This document shows, piece after piece, positions 1 to 8,811 of a stretch of 64,000 nucleotides of DNA. Position numbers and translations under genes: made by a program. Source of the stretch: G963662905 sp965230045 (lineage in GTDB: Bacteria; Bacteroidota; Bacteroidia; Bacteroidales; WRLA01); assembly GCA_965230045.1 (NCBI GenBank), contig OZ245940.1, forward strand, positions 2,728,001 through 2,792,000, given 5' to 3'. Below the pieces are notes generated by a model. The model was not told the DNA's origin and searched no databases. It saw only the letters and a program-made list of their open reading frames with translations. Position 1 is the first letter of the stretch, and each line of letters starts with the position of its first letter.

Positions 1-179
1 AGCTGAGTAATTGCCAGGATATCATTAAAGACCCATTTTTCGTGGGCAATACCTACGAAAGCCGGGTTCAGGCTTAGCTCACTGTCATAAAAGCGCGAAA
101 AACCTCCGGTTCCCTGACCAAAAGCGAGAATTGAAAAGAAAACTCCCAGAATGAATAAAAGTTTCGTTTTATGCTGCAT
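1..179 (-). CDS. PorP/SprF-like type IX secretion membrane protein (5' part only)
   Basis: This is the N-terminal 59 residues of a gene that runs off the left edge. The ATG is at 177-179. The translation opens with Lys residues, a hydrophobic stretch and Ala-Phe-Gly-Gln, a typical signal peptide. It is followed by FSRFYDSELSLNPAFVG. The pattern F-x-x-Y/F ... L-N-P-A-x-x-G right after the signal peptide is characteristic of PorP/SprF outer-membrane proteins, which support type IX secretion and gliding. Several proteins in this window carry T9SS C-terminal domains, which fits. Only the first part is visible, so the family call is inference from one short motif; another outer-membrane beta-barrel is possible. 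Confidence 0.5.
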   Translation of the reverse strand, partial: MQHKTKLLFILGVFFSILAFGQGTGGFSRFYDSELSLNPAFVGIAHEKWVFNDILAITQ

Positions 180-248
180 CTCAAGGCTTTCAATATATAA
201 CGCTTTTATGCCTGAAAACGTACCTGAGAACCGAAACGGGCAAAAAGA

Positions 249-1856
249 TTATTTTTTGTTGTCGATTACAGCTTTTACAAAGCGCACAAATACCGGATGA
301 GGACGCGCTACCGTACTTTTATATTCGGGATGGAACTGCACGCCCAGAAACCATGGATGGTCTTTAAGCTCAATGATTTCTACCAGATTTTCTTTGGGGT
401 TCAAGCCGCTGAGTTTCATGCCGGCATTTTCGTATGCAGCACTGTAATGGTTGTTGAACTCATAGCGGTGCCTGTGCCGTTCGGCAATTTCAATGGTATT
501 ATAGGCTTCATATGCCAGGCTGCCTTCTTTCAAATGGCATGGATAAGCGCCCAGTCGCATGGTTCCGCCCATTCCGCTGATTTTTTTCTGCATTTCCATG
601 ATGTCGATTACTGGATTGGGCGTGCGTTTATTAAACTCAGTCGAATTGGCATTTTCGAGTTTCAGCACATTGCGCGCAAATTCGATAACGGCACATTGCA
701 TGCCCAAACAAATGCCGAGGAAAGGGATTTTGTTTTCACGTGCATAGCGCACGGCTTCAATTTTTCCTTCAATGCCACGGTTTCCAAATCCGGGTGCTAC
801 CAAAATACCGTCCAGATTGCTGAGCATTTCTTCTGCATTTTCAGCATTTACCTCTTCGGAATGCACCATCTCCAGTTTAACCTTGCATTCATTGGCTGTT
901 CCGGCATGTGTAAATGATTCTATGATAGATTTATATGCGTCTTTTAGCTCAACATATTTGCCCACCAGGCCAATGCGCACTTCCGTTTTTGGGTTTTTAA
1001 GTTTTGTGAGGAAATCTTCCCAGCGTTGCAAATCGGGATAAGTATCCAAAGGCATTTCACATTTGCGCAGCACTTCCTGATCCAGTCCTTCCTGACGCAT
1101 TAGCAGAGGTACTTCATAAATCGTTGATGCGTCAATGGATTCCATTACCGAAGTTTCGTCCACATTGCAGAAAAGGGCAATTTTACTGCGCAGGCTCTGG
1201 TGCAGGTGATGTTCGGTACGACAAACGATAATGTCGGGCTGAACTCCGCTTTCGAGCAATGTTTTAACGCTATGCTGTGTGGGTTTCGTTTTTAATTCAC
1301 CGGCTGCCGAAAGGAAGGGCACCAAAGTGAGGTGCACAACAACGCAGCGTTTGCCCAGTTCCCAGCGTAACTGCCTGACAGTTTCCACATATGGCAGGGA
1401 TTCAATATCACCTACTGTTCCGCCGATTTCTGTAATTATAAAGTCATAATAGCCTGTATTTCCCAGTATTTTGATGCGGTATTTAATCTCATCGGTAATG
1501 TGTGGGATAACCTGAACTGTATTGCCGAGATAATCGCCCCTTCTTTCTTTATCAATAACCGACTGATAGATTCGTCCTGTGGTTACATTATTTGCCTGAC
1601 TGGTAGGCTGGTTCATAAAACGTTCATAATGACCTAGATCCAGATCGGTTTCTGCGCCATCTTCAGTTACAAAGCACTCGCCATGTTCGTAGGGGTTGAG
1701 TGTGCCTGGATCGATATTGATGTAAGGATCCAGCTTTTGAATGGTAACACTGTATCCTCGGGCTTGCAGCAGTTTGGCCAGTGACGCTGAAATAATCCCT
1801 TTTCCCAGTGAGGAGGTTACGCCTCCTGTAACAAAAATATAGCGCGTTTTCGACAT
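249..1856 (-). CDS. pyrG: CTP synthase
   Basis: The enzyme makes CTP from UTP, ATP and glutamine in the cytoplasm, the last step of pyrimidine nucleotide synthesis. The 535 residues match the usual family length. Residues 1 to about 270 form the amidoligase domain, with the P-loop region TGGVTSSLGKG at 10-20 and the GGTVGDIES segment near 145-153. The C-terminal half is a class I glutamine amidotransferase with nucleophile Cys383 in GICLGMQ and the partner His509/Glu511 in FHPEY. No catalytic residue is missing. A TAnnTTTG -7 box lies on the minus strand 24 bp before the ATG. The gene stands alone, separated from its minus-strand neighbours by short gaps. Confidence 0.98.
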   Translation of the reverse strand: MSKTRYIFVTGGVTSSLGKGIISASLAKLLQARGYSVTIQKLDPYINIDPGTLNPYEHGECFVTEDGAETDLDLGHYERFMNQPTSQANNVTTGRIYQSVIDKERRGDYLGNTVQVIPHITDEIKYRIKILGNTGYYDFIITEIGGTVGDIESLPYVETVRQLRWELGKRCVVVHLTLVPFLSAAGELKTKPTQHSVKTLLESGVQPDIIVCRTEHHLHQSLRSKIALFCNVDETSVMESIDASTIYEVPLLMRQEGLDQEVLRKCEMPLDTYPDLQRWEDFLTKLKNPKTEVRIGLVGKYVELKDAYKSIIESFTHAGTANECKVKLEMVHSEEVNAENAEEMLSNLDGILVAPGFGNRGIEGKIEAVRYARENKIPFLGICLGMQCAVIEFARNVLKLENANSTEFNKRTPNPVIDIMEMQKKISGMGGTMRLGAYPCHLKEGSLAYEAYNTIEIAERHRHRYEFNNHYSAAYENAGMKLSGLNPKENLVEIIELKDHPWFLGVQFHPEYKSTVARPHPVFVRFVKAVIDNKK

Positions 1857-1879
1857 AATGCGGTCATTTTATTAAAGCG

Positions 1880-1887
1880 CAAACCTA
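1880..1887 (-). promoter_or_regulatory. -7 box upstream of pyrG
   Basis: On the minus strand the octamer reads TAGGTTTG, matching the Bacteroidota -7 consensus TAnnTTTG. It lies 24 bp before the pyrG ATG. No clear -33 TTTG was seen at the usual spacing, so this is a partial match. Confidence 0.45.
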
Positions 1888-1940
1888 CAAATAATCATCC
1901 TAATATGGTATCCTTTTTTTTCACAGGAAATTAACGCCCT

Positions 1941-4613
1941 TTAATGCTCATTTTCATCGGGTAAGGGGATGTTCTCTTCTTCACATATTTCTTTGAGCTG
2001 ATGGAGCGACCATGTTTTGCTGTAGTCGTAAAGCGCACCATAGTTCTTTTTGAGCTGCTTGTAGAGTGATGCTACTTCTTTACAATCATCTTCGGAAGAT
2101 GCTTGTTCGATGGCATCCCAGTTTTTGCCGGCAAGTTTTAGTGTGATGAAGGTGCGGATATTATTATTGTTGATTTCAATATCCCACAAACCTTCATTCA
2201 GGATTTTTGAACGGGCACGGTTTATATGTTGCTCGCCAACTTCATAAAGCACCTGGAGGTATTTTTCGAAGAGCACGCTTTCATTGAGCAGAAAAGCGAT
2301 CTCGGTTTCATTCAGTGCTTTCCAGAAGGGAACAGGATGCCTTTTGCTGATGAACCTGCCGAGCATAAAACTGCCTGCCATAAAGCCTTTTATATCACGT
2401 TTGCGGCAAATGGGGATAATTTCTTTAAAAAAGCGCACCTGACGTTCCGTTGTCAGGTAATTATAAATACGGTTCTGATCCTGATGCGATCCCAGTTCGC
2501 TCTTCAGGATTTGCTCTAAATAATGTTCTTTATTGTCATCAAACCAGTTGTTTACAAATGATTTGGCTTTATCCGGGTCGTCCCTTAGGTCGTTGCGGAT
2601 AAGTTTAACCAAGTCGCTCAATTCTACGATATCACCGGTTTCAAGCGAATTGACAATTTCCATATATTTATTGTAAGCCAATTTCAATCGCGTAAAAACA
2701 TTTTCTTCTTTTGGGTTCATTTCGAGCCGGGCGCCTTCCAGATATTTTATAAAACGGGCCGGTTTAAATTTCGCTTTGCCTTGCAGCAATATTTGGTGCT
2801 TGCTCGATAAAGTAACCCATTCGCCTTCAGATATCCTCACACCTTTTTTATTTTGAAGCTGTCCTTCTTTAAGCTGGACGCCAAAGTTTTGCAGGTTTAA
2901 AAATGCCGGGATGCCATAACCACGACAGGCTGTAACTACGTGAATTGCAGCAGGGTTTAAACTGACAATAGCGTCCATTTCGCCAAGGATGATGGTGTCT
3001 TCAGGTACAAAACGGTCTTTGCACAGGCATACTTTTTCGCCCTGCCGTTTGGCCGCAATAGCTGTACTGGCACTAAAATATATTTTTGCAGAAACAGCCG
3101 AGCGGGGCAAAATGCTAAAAGCTTTGCTGAATACCTGCATGCTGTTGTAACTTCGGTCATCAATACGTTCGCTAAAAATCTGCCGCAGATGGTAGGGGTG
3201 GATAAGTTCCAGGACGCGCTGTTTGTCAATGATGCCTTTTTCGAAAAGATCCATCGCGGAAAGCAAAGCCGACCTGCCCGTAAGCTCCGATTGGTTCAAC
3301 TGCAATACGGCAAATAAACTGGCGTGGCCACCAAAAGCCTCTGCTGCAAATTCGACTGTTGCCGGTGATTTAAGTTTGTGTTCCAGCATTGGCAGTAATG
3401 GATGTGCATGATAAACAGCAGGATAGGTCTCTTTTATTTCTTCCCTGTCGAAATACTCGAAATCCTCAGAAGTAATATTTCCGGTCATAATATCTTCTCC
3501 GAAAATATCGCGCACGCTTTCAATCTGAACGCCTAAACCGGTACGGCTGTGCCGCGAATAGAGTACGCCGGGATAACAATCCAGATTCCCGACTGTCCAA
3601 ACCATTTTCTGGAAAATAAGGGAAGGATACGCATGCACACCGTTGAGAAAAGTGAAGAGTAAATCTTCATTGCGTTTAAAAAAATCATGACTTTGATGCA
3701 CAAAATAGTGACACTGATAGCGCGCATCTTGTAAAAGCTTGCTGTCTTTTTTATTAATGGCACTTTCCAGCCACGAAATGGCTTCCCGGCGGTCTTTTGC
3801 CTGATGTGCAAAGCATGGTGCCAGCTCATCAGGCACGGAAGAACCCTCATAAAGGAGGTCAAAAAGGCTTTTCAGTGTATTGATGTAAATTTTATCGGCT
3901 TTTTCTTTTTTGTGTTTTTTGGTTAAACCCTGATGAACAGCAGCGCTTACGCCCACATTGAGGTAGGTGGGCATCAAACCGGGTATATATTGAGGCATGG
4001 CTGTGCGCAGGGCAAAGATCAGTGGGTTTTCCGGATTTCCCATTTGCTGCCCGGTGAGTTGTTCCAGATTGCTGATCGCATCGTCGATGAGTTTATTCCT
4101 TGTTTTTTGATTTTCGAGAAAGGATTTAGCTGTCAATATACAAAAATCAGGCACGGGATACCCTTTCTGTGTCAATTCCAGCAGCATCGTGCCTTTATGG
4201 CTGATGCTACGGTTTGTGTAATTTCCCCTGCTGACAGAAGGAACAATAAAATCATTTTCTATGATCTCTATTTCGTTATAATAATCCGTTCGTTCCTTGA
4301 GGTAGGCAAGGTTAATCTTGGTCAAACGTTTTGCTGTTTCTTTATTGCCGTTTTTGGCTGCAATAATCATTGCCAGATATTCTTTTGCCTGTTCCGCTTC
4401 GGCGCTTGCTAGAAAATGGCTGTCGAGAAGCCTGAGCCTGAGTTTTTTAAAATTCCCATCCGGGCTGTCCCTATATTCAACTTCAGGTGGCAGATAACCT
4501 TCAAAGGGTATTTTTTCTTTGTGCTGGATTTCCTGATCTACAAGAAAACGGATAAAGGTAAAATTGGGATAATTGGCTCGTACGCGGTAGTCGTAAATGT
4601 GTGGTAGGCTCAT
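1941..4613 (-). CDS. PPDK/PEP-synthase-like protein lacking the PEP-binding barrel
   Basis: The 890 residues resemble the nucleotide-binding and swivelling phosphohistidine domains of pyruvate phosphate dikinase. Residues 138-165 (SHKGTMLLELTQKGYPVPDFCILT) match the PPDK N-terminal motif GGKGANLAEM..G.PVPPGF. Residues 198-220 (LIFALRTAMPQYIPGLM...N.G) match the VRS....MPGMMDT..N.G block, and a further ATP-grasp part contains GEDIMTGNIT near 372-381. The swivelling domain has IHVVTACRGYGIPA at 557-570, which aligns with the SHAAVVAR.LGIPA box and puts the phospho-accepting His at 558. After about residue 600 the protein is helical and shows nothing of the TIM barrel that binds PEP/pyruvate, so the substrate is unknown. 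Residues 1-115 are an extra N-terminal extension. It is monocistronic between repeats and pyrG. Confidence 0.75.
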   Translation of the reverse strand: MSLPHIYDYRVRANYPNFTFIRFLVDQEIQHKEKIPFEGYLPPEVEYRDSPDGNFKKLRLRLLDSHFLASAEAEQAKEYLAMIIAAKNGNKETAKRLTKINLAYLKERTDYYNEIEIIENDFIVPSVSRGNYTNRSISHKGTMLLELTQKGYPVPDFCILTAKSFLENQKTRNKLIDDAISNLEQLTGQQMGNPENPLIFALRTAMPQYIPGLMPTYLNVGVSAAVHQGLTKKHKKEKADKIYINTLKSLFDLLYEGSSVPDELAPCFAHQAKDRREAISWLESAINKKDSKLLQDARYQCHYFVHQSHDFFKRNEDLLFTFLNGVHAYPSLIFQKMVWTVGNLDCYPGVLYSRHSRTGLGVQIESVRDIFGEDIMTGNITSEDFEYFDREEIKETYPAVYHAHPLLPMLEHKLKSPATVEFAAEAFGGHASLFAVLQLNQSELTGRSALLSAMDLFEKGIIDKQRVLELIHPYHLRQIFSERIDDRSYNSMQVFSKAFSILPRSAVSAKIYFSASTAIAAKRQGEKVCLCKDRFVPEDTIILGEMDAIVSLNPAAIHVVTACRGYGIPAFLNLQNFGVQLKEGQLQNKKGVRISEGEWVTLSSKHQILLQGKAKFKPARFIKYLEGARLEMNPKEENVFTRLKLAYNKYMEIVNSLETGDIVELSDLVKLIRNDLRDDPDKAKSFVNNWFDDNKEHYLEQILKSELGSHQDQNRIYNYLTTERQVRFFKEIIPICRKRDIKGFMAGSFMLGRFISKRHPVPFWKALNETEIAFLLNESVLFEKYLQVLYEVGEQHINRARSKILNEGLWDIEINNNNIRTFITLKLAGKNWDAIEQASSEDDCKEVASLYKQLKKNYGALYDYSKTWSLHQLKEICEEENIPLPDENEH

Positions 4614-4700
4614 AGCTGGCTTCGTTTTGAATTATGGCTAATATAGGAAAAATGATGGAATTGGATGGGTGTTTTCTTTTCTCCAAAGAGGATTTTAAGG

Positions 4701-4730
4701 GTTCTACTAGATTTTCTGTGGGTAATCAAA
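4701..4730. repeat. Short dispersed motif GTTCTACTAG...GTGGGTAA, copy 1
   Basis: Positions 4701-4730 match 12116-12143 over most positions: both have GTTCTACTAG, then an A/T-rich core, then TGTGGGTAA and CAA. A more diverged inverse copy lies near 12392-12414. Such short non-coding repeats suggest remnants of a dispersed genomic element. Confidence 0.5.
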
Positions 4731-4751
4731 ATTGAGTTAGAATTGGAGGTT

Positions 4752-4786
4752 AAACTTTTCCAAAGTTTCAAACTTTGGGAAAGTTT
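4752..4786. repeat. Palindromic repeat, arms AAACTTTCCCAAAGT type
   Basis: The 15-nt arms 4752-4766 and 4772-4786 pair with one mismatch around a 5-nt loop. The same core (AAACTTTCCCAAAGT) appears at 63752-63765 as the left arm of the hairpin after dinB, so this looks like a dispersed palindromic unit. Confidence 0.55.
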
Positions 4787-5052
4787 ATCCCGAAATAGTT
4801 CTCTAAATTTTGATAGGTATTTAATTTCCAACGGTTGAATACTTTAAATGTTTCAGCGGAATTCCGAGTAGCACCATTTACAGCCTCAAAGGTACAAATG
4901 CCGTGGCGATTTTTTCTGCGCAATTCCATAAAACCGTATAAAGCTGGCTTTTTGGCTCAGGATGTGCGTTGCTTTTCCTTTACAGGAAACATGGAGTCCC
5001 GTCCGCCTTTACGGGATGACTGTGCTGAGTTTGCGGAAGTAACTGTTTCCAA

Positions 5053-5070
5053 TTCCGAAAGCTTTCGGAA
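5053..5070. repeat. 18-bp perfect palindrome
   Basis: The sequence TTCCGAAAGCTTTCGGAA is its own reverse complement. It lies about 40 bp beyond the stop of the hybrid kinase gene. It could be a dyad binding site or part of a repeat; nothing decides between them. Confidence 0.5.
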
Positions 5071-5110
5071 GAAATAATCCCGAAGCTATGGGCGCCATTA
5101 TAAACAGTAA

Positions 5111-8100
5111 CTAAATATGGTATTTAAGGATCATATCATAAAGCTCCGCCAACCTAATCGGTTTGCTGATATAATCGTAGCATCCGGCTTCCAGAGCCAA
5201 TACTTTATCGTCTTCAGACGCAAAAGCCGTTTGTGCTATAACAGGTAAATTGGGTTTTATGTCGCGGATGCGCCGGGTGGCTTCAAAACCGTCCATTCGC
5301 GGCATTTTAATATCCATCAAAACCAGCTGGATGTCCTCATTGCTGCGCACTATTTCAACGGCTTCTATTCCGTCCAGTGCATGCAGGCAGCGCACATTGT
5401 TTTTGCTTAAAAATTCATGCAGCAAAAAGTAATTGTCCTCATCATCTTCTGCAATTAAAACATTGATGAGCTTTTCCGATGTTTTGATGCTTTGCTCCGA
5501 ATATTTTATACTGTCCGTTTGTGGTATGGGTTTGCAGGGAAGCTTCAGATAAAAGCAACTGCCTTTTCTGGGTTCTGATTCCAGTTCAATTTGGCCTCCC
5601 AGTAATTTTGCATAAGCCTGGCAAATACTTAAGCCCAGGCCGGCGCCTTCGTATTGTCGTGCTACACTTATTTCGGCCTGGCGGAAGCGTTCAAAGACTT
5701 TGGCATGCAGCTCTTTAGGTATTCCTATTCCGGTATCTTTTACATAAAAAGTGAGCAGGAAGTCATCTTTTTTGCAACCAATTTCTATTTTGCCCTGATG
5801 GGTATATTTGATGGCATTTTTGATCAGGTTGGATAAAATCTGATTGAGTTTTGTTTTATCGGTAATAATGGTGCAGCCTTCTTTAGGCCATTTATTTGTT
5901 AATTTGATTCCTTTGTTTTTTGCCTCGGGTTCAAAAAATGTAAAGAGGTCAAAAAGCATTTGCCCTGTATTGGTTTCTTCTTCATGGATTTCGGTGGATC
6001 CGGCTTCTATGCGGCTGATATCGATCAAATCGCTGATGATATTGAGCATTCTTTTTCCGCTTTTTCGGATCACATCGAGATAAACATCCTGCTCATCGCT
6101 ACTGAGGTTTGGTTGGCGGAGCAGTTCGGTAAAGCCCATAATCCCGTTCATTGGCGTACGGATTTCATGGCTCATATTGGCCAGGAATGCCGATTTCAGG
6201 CGGTCGCTTTCTTCTGCTTTATCACGCGCTTTAACCAATTCGTGCTCAATTTTTTTGATATGGCTGATGTCCTGGAAGTTTTCAATAATGATATCTGTGC
6301 CTTCATATTTAAAGCGGCGGCAGCTTTTTAAAACCGGCACAAAGGTTCCATCTTTTGCTTTTACTGTTGTTTCATCATTATCAATTTTCAATTTGCCCAA
6401 ATCAAAAACAGGGCATTTATGCGGGCCTTTCGGACAAATGATGTCGCACCTTTGTCCAATCAATTCTTCTCTTGAATAGCCTGTTATCCTGCATGTTACT
6501 TCATTAACATCTTCGATGATATATTGATTGTTTACCTGCAGGCTGGCATTGGGCATATTGTGGTACAGTAATTCCCATTTGGCTTCGCTTTCGCGGGCAA
6601 TATTGCGCGATTGTAAAATTTCTCTTTCATCCTGCACCTGTTTGCTTATATCACGCGACACAATTACGGCTCCGGTTAATTTCCTGTCGATGATGGCCGG
6701 ATAAACTTTTCTGTCCAGTACCGTTCCGTCAGGGCGGTGGCGCAAAGCAGTTTGAATGGTTTTTGTTTTGAGGGTTTTTTCTGCCGGACAATCGGGGCAA
6801 ATGGAATCACGGCCATAGAGCAGTTCGTAGCATTTGCGCCCTTCAAACTGATAAAGCGGTATGTTTAATATTCTTGCAGCGGCATGGTTTGCAAGCTTGA
6901 TCGTGTAGTCAGGATCAAGAAAAAGCACGACCTCATTAATACTGTTCAGGGTTGTTTTCAGTAAGTGCTCACTGTGTTCCAAACGGTCTTCGGCATATTT
7001 TTGGGCTGTGATATCCGTATTGAAACCAATAAAGCGTTCGGGTTGGCCATCAGTGCCTCTTACAAATTTGCCCCGCCCCTTTATCCATTTATAGTGCCCG
7101 TCTTTGGTTTTCATCCGAAAAACAGATTCATATTTGGAGTTTTTCCCACTCAGGTAGTCATTAACTTTTTGATAGGCATATTTTATATCATCGGGATGCA
7201 GAAGCTGGCTCCAGGCTTCGCTGGTATAAGGAAGTTCATCGGGTTCAAAGCCAAGCATGCGCGCAAATTGTTCGGAATGAAATGCTTTGTTGGAATTCAG
7301 GTCCCAGTCCCATAAACCGTCAAGCGTTCCTTCAAAAGCTACTTTCAGGCGTTCTTCGCTGATTTTTAACGCTTTCTTTGCTTCGTTTAGCTCGGTAACT
7401 TCTGTAACAGATACAATAACACGCGAATAATCATTTTCAAAACCGGGTTCTGCCCTCCAGTGAAGAATAAAGGATCTGTTGGTTTCATCTGTTGTGCAGC
7501 TGTATTCAAAGTGGCTTTGCGTTTTGCCTTCATAAATCGCCATTACCTGACCGGCAAAAACCGGCAATACTTCCGGCTTCAAAAGGCTTGCCAGGTTTTC
7601 GTTCTTGGAATTTCTATCGATTTGTTGATATGCTTCTTTATTGCATCTAATGATTTTTACTTTGGAAGAAAGCTCATTAAGAAGATTGACGTCATTATTT
7701 AGGATTTCTAAACTTAGTTTTTTGCCTGTTTTTTTGGCGCCTTCAGTAAATTTCCAAACTTCTGAAAAGTCTTCCTGCCATAAGGCTATAGGTTGATTGT
7801 CAAATAATTCAATATACTGTTTTCTTTCTCCTTCTTGTCTTTTTTCTTCGGAAATATCTTTATGACGCCCAATTATCCGGATAATTTCTCCATGATTGTT
7901 TCGCTCTGCAACAATGCCAATGGATTGAATCCAGCTGTAAGTGCCGTCTTTTCGCCTGAGGCGGAAGGTGTTTTCATAATGTGATGTGCGTTTTTTGATC
8001 CATTGGTCTGAAATATCCAGCGCTTTCTGCTTGTCATCCGGATGGATCAGGTTTGCCCAACTGTCAAATGTTGCTTCAAATTCCCCGGCCTCATAGCCCA

Positions 8101-8539
8101 GCATTTTGTAGTACTCATCACTGTAAAGTACATCATTATTTGAGAAATCGAGAAACCACAGACCGTCAGAAGCTGACTCAAAGCTAATTGTGAGATTTTT
8201 ATTGTTTCCTGTTCTTTTTTTGCCTGTAATATTGTTTCCGGTTTTTATTTCTGTGAGCAGGTAGTTTTCATTGTCATCTTTTTCAATTAAATAAAGATCA
8301 TCTTGAAGCCGAACGGTACTTTCATTAAATTCTTCGAGTTCTTTGATACCATCTTTTAATCTTTTCCATTCTTTTTTGTCAGGCGTAATCTGATCATCAA
8401 AATCAGTGGTTTTTCCGTTCTGAGGAATAATTTTGAAGATGCCGGTTTTGGGATCATTTAAAACGACAAAATGTGCTGCATCAGCGTTTTCTGTTGATTG
8501 AGAATATGTGCTTTCAGTAAATATCTTATCTGTGTCCAT
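5111..8539 (-). CDS. Hybrid sensor histidine kinase with five PAS-type domains and a receiver
   Basis: This is a 1142-residue cytoplasmic two-component sensor without visible transmembrane segments. PAS-type domains lie at roughly 118-232, 240-385, 393-515, 523-632 and 655-760. The first and third have the PAS_3/PAC signature (W..LIHPDD ... KDG.Y.WI). The fourth carries CPDCP at 581-585, a Cys motif common in PAS domains and possibly redox- or metal-linked. The HisKA H-box is LANMSHEIRTP with His791; the ATPase domain has N907, DTGIGI (935-940) and GAGLGL (965-970). A C-terminal receiver (about 1025-1142) has phospho-acceptor Asp1076 in LMDIKMP. There is no DNA-binding output domain and no response regulator gene nearby, so signalling presumably goes by phosphorelay to a partner elsewhere. 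The signal is unknown. Confidence 0.93.
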   Translation of the reverse strand: MDTDKIFTESTYSQSTENADAAHFVVLNDPKTGIFKIIPQNGKTTDFDDQITPDKKEWKRLKDGIKELEEFNESTVRLQDDLYLIEKDDNENYLLTEIKTGNNITGKKRTGNNKNLTISFESASDGLWFLDFSNNDVLYSDEYYKMLGYEAGEFEATFDSWANLIHPDDKQKALDISDQWIKKRTSHYENTFRLRRKDGTYSWIQSIGIVAERNNHGEIIRIIGRHKDISEEKRQEGERKQYIELFDNQPIALWQEDFSEVWKFTEGAKKTGKKLSLEILNNDVNLLNELSSKVKIIRCNKEAYQQIDRNSKNENLASLLKPEVLPVFAGQVMAIYEGKTQSHFEYSCTTDETNRSFILHWRAEPGFENDYSRVIVSVTEVTELNEAKKALKISEERLKVAFEGTLDGLWDWDLNSNKAFHSEQFARMLGFEPDELPYTSEAWSQLLHPDDIKYAYQKVNDYLSGKNSKYESVFRMKTKDGHYKWIKGRGKFVRGTDGQPERFIGFNTDITAQKYAEDRLEHSEHLLKTTLNSINEVVLFLDPDYTIKLANHAAARILNIPLYQFEGRKCYELLYGRDSICPDCPAEKTLKTKTIQTALRHRPDGTVLDRKVYPAIIDRKLTGAVIVSRDISKQVQDEREILQSRNIARESEAKWELLYHNMPNASLQVNNQYIIEDVNEVTCRITGYSREELIGQRCDIICPKGPHKCPVFDLGKLKIDNDETTVKAKDGTFVPVLKSCRRFKYEGTDIIIENFQDISHIKKIEHELVKARDKAEESDRLKSAFLANMSHEIRTPMNGIMGFTELLRQPNLSSDEQDVYLDVIRKSGKRMLNIISDLIDISRIEAGSTEIHEEETNTGQMLFDLFTFFEPEAKNKGIKLTNKWPKEGCTIITDKTKLNQILSNLIKNAIKYTHQGKIEIGCKKDDFLLTFYVKDTGIGIPKELHAKVFERFRQAEISVARQYEGAGLGLSICQAYAKLLGGQIELESEPRKGSCFYLKLPCKPIPQTDSIKYSEQSIKTSEKLINVLIAEDDEDNYFLLHEFLSKNNVRCLHALDGIEAVEIVRSNEDIQLVLMDIKMPRMDGFEATRRIRDIKPNLPVIAQTAFASEDDKVLALEAGCYDYISKPIRLAELYDMILKYHI

Positions 8540-8596
8540 CGGTCATAGGTTTAAGGCAATTACAGTTTGACTGATGTTGGTGCTTTCCGGTATCAT

Positions 8597-8604
8597 CAAA
8601 AATA
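8597..8604 (-). promoter_or_regulatory. -7 box upstream of the hybrid kinase
   Basis: The minus strand reads TATTTTTG, a TAnnTTTG match 58 bp before the ATG. A similar overlapping A-rich motif follows, so the exact box is uncertain. Confidence 0.35.
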
Positions 8605-8747
8605 CAAAAAATACAGATGTAAATACGAAAAAAAATACGCTATGCTGATTGGATAATACAAAGCAGCTTGATTATTCGGGAATCGGGCGTTCTGCCGATG
8701 CGGTCAACTGATTTGGGTTCAGTTGCTGTTTCATTTGCTGCGAAAAC

Positions 8748-8788
8748 AAAAAGCACGATAAAACAGAAATTTATCCGCTTTATCGTGC
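8748..8788 (-). terminator. Rho-independent terminator of the serine hydrolase gene
   Basis: Perfect 10-bp arms at 8753-8762 and 8779-8788 are followed, in the minus direction, by a T5 run. The hairpin begins 24 bp after the stop at 8812. Confidence 0.8.
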
Positions 8789-8811
8789 CTATTTATACCA
8801 GAGATTTACGG

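Larger units (their letters stand above)
4614..5110. other. Intergenic region with palindromes, no gene recognised
   Basis: About 500 bp lie between the 3' end of the hybrid kinase gene and the 5' end of the PPDK-like gene. The region holds a short dispersed motif at 4701-4730, a 15-bp near-perfect hairpin at 4752-4786, a stem with TCCCGT/ACGGGA arms around 4995-5015, and an 18-bp perfect palindrome at 5053-5070. An 80-codon open frame on the plus strand (4835-5077) shows no recognisable protein features. I see no terminator with a T-run for the kinase gene and no clear -7 box for the PPDK-like gene. Confidence 0.6.

Noticed and set aside
4835..5077. An 80-codon plus-strand open frame between the PPDK-like and hybrid kinase genes
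   Set aside because: Its sequence runs through palindromes and shows no domain or signal; random open frames of this size are expected.
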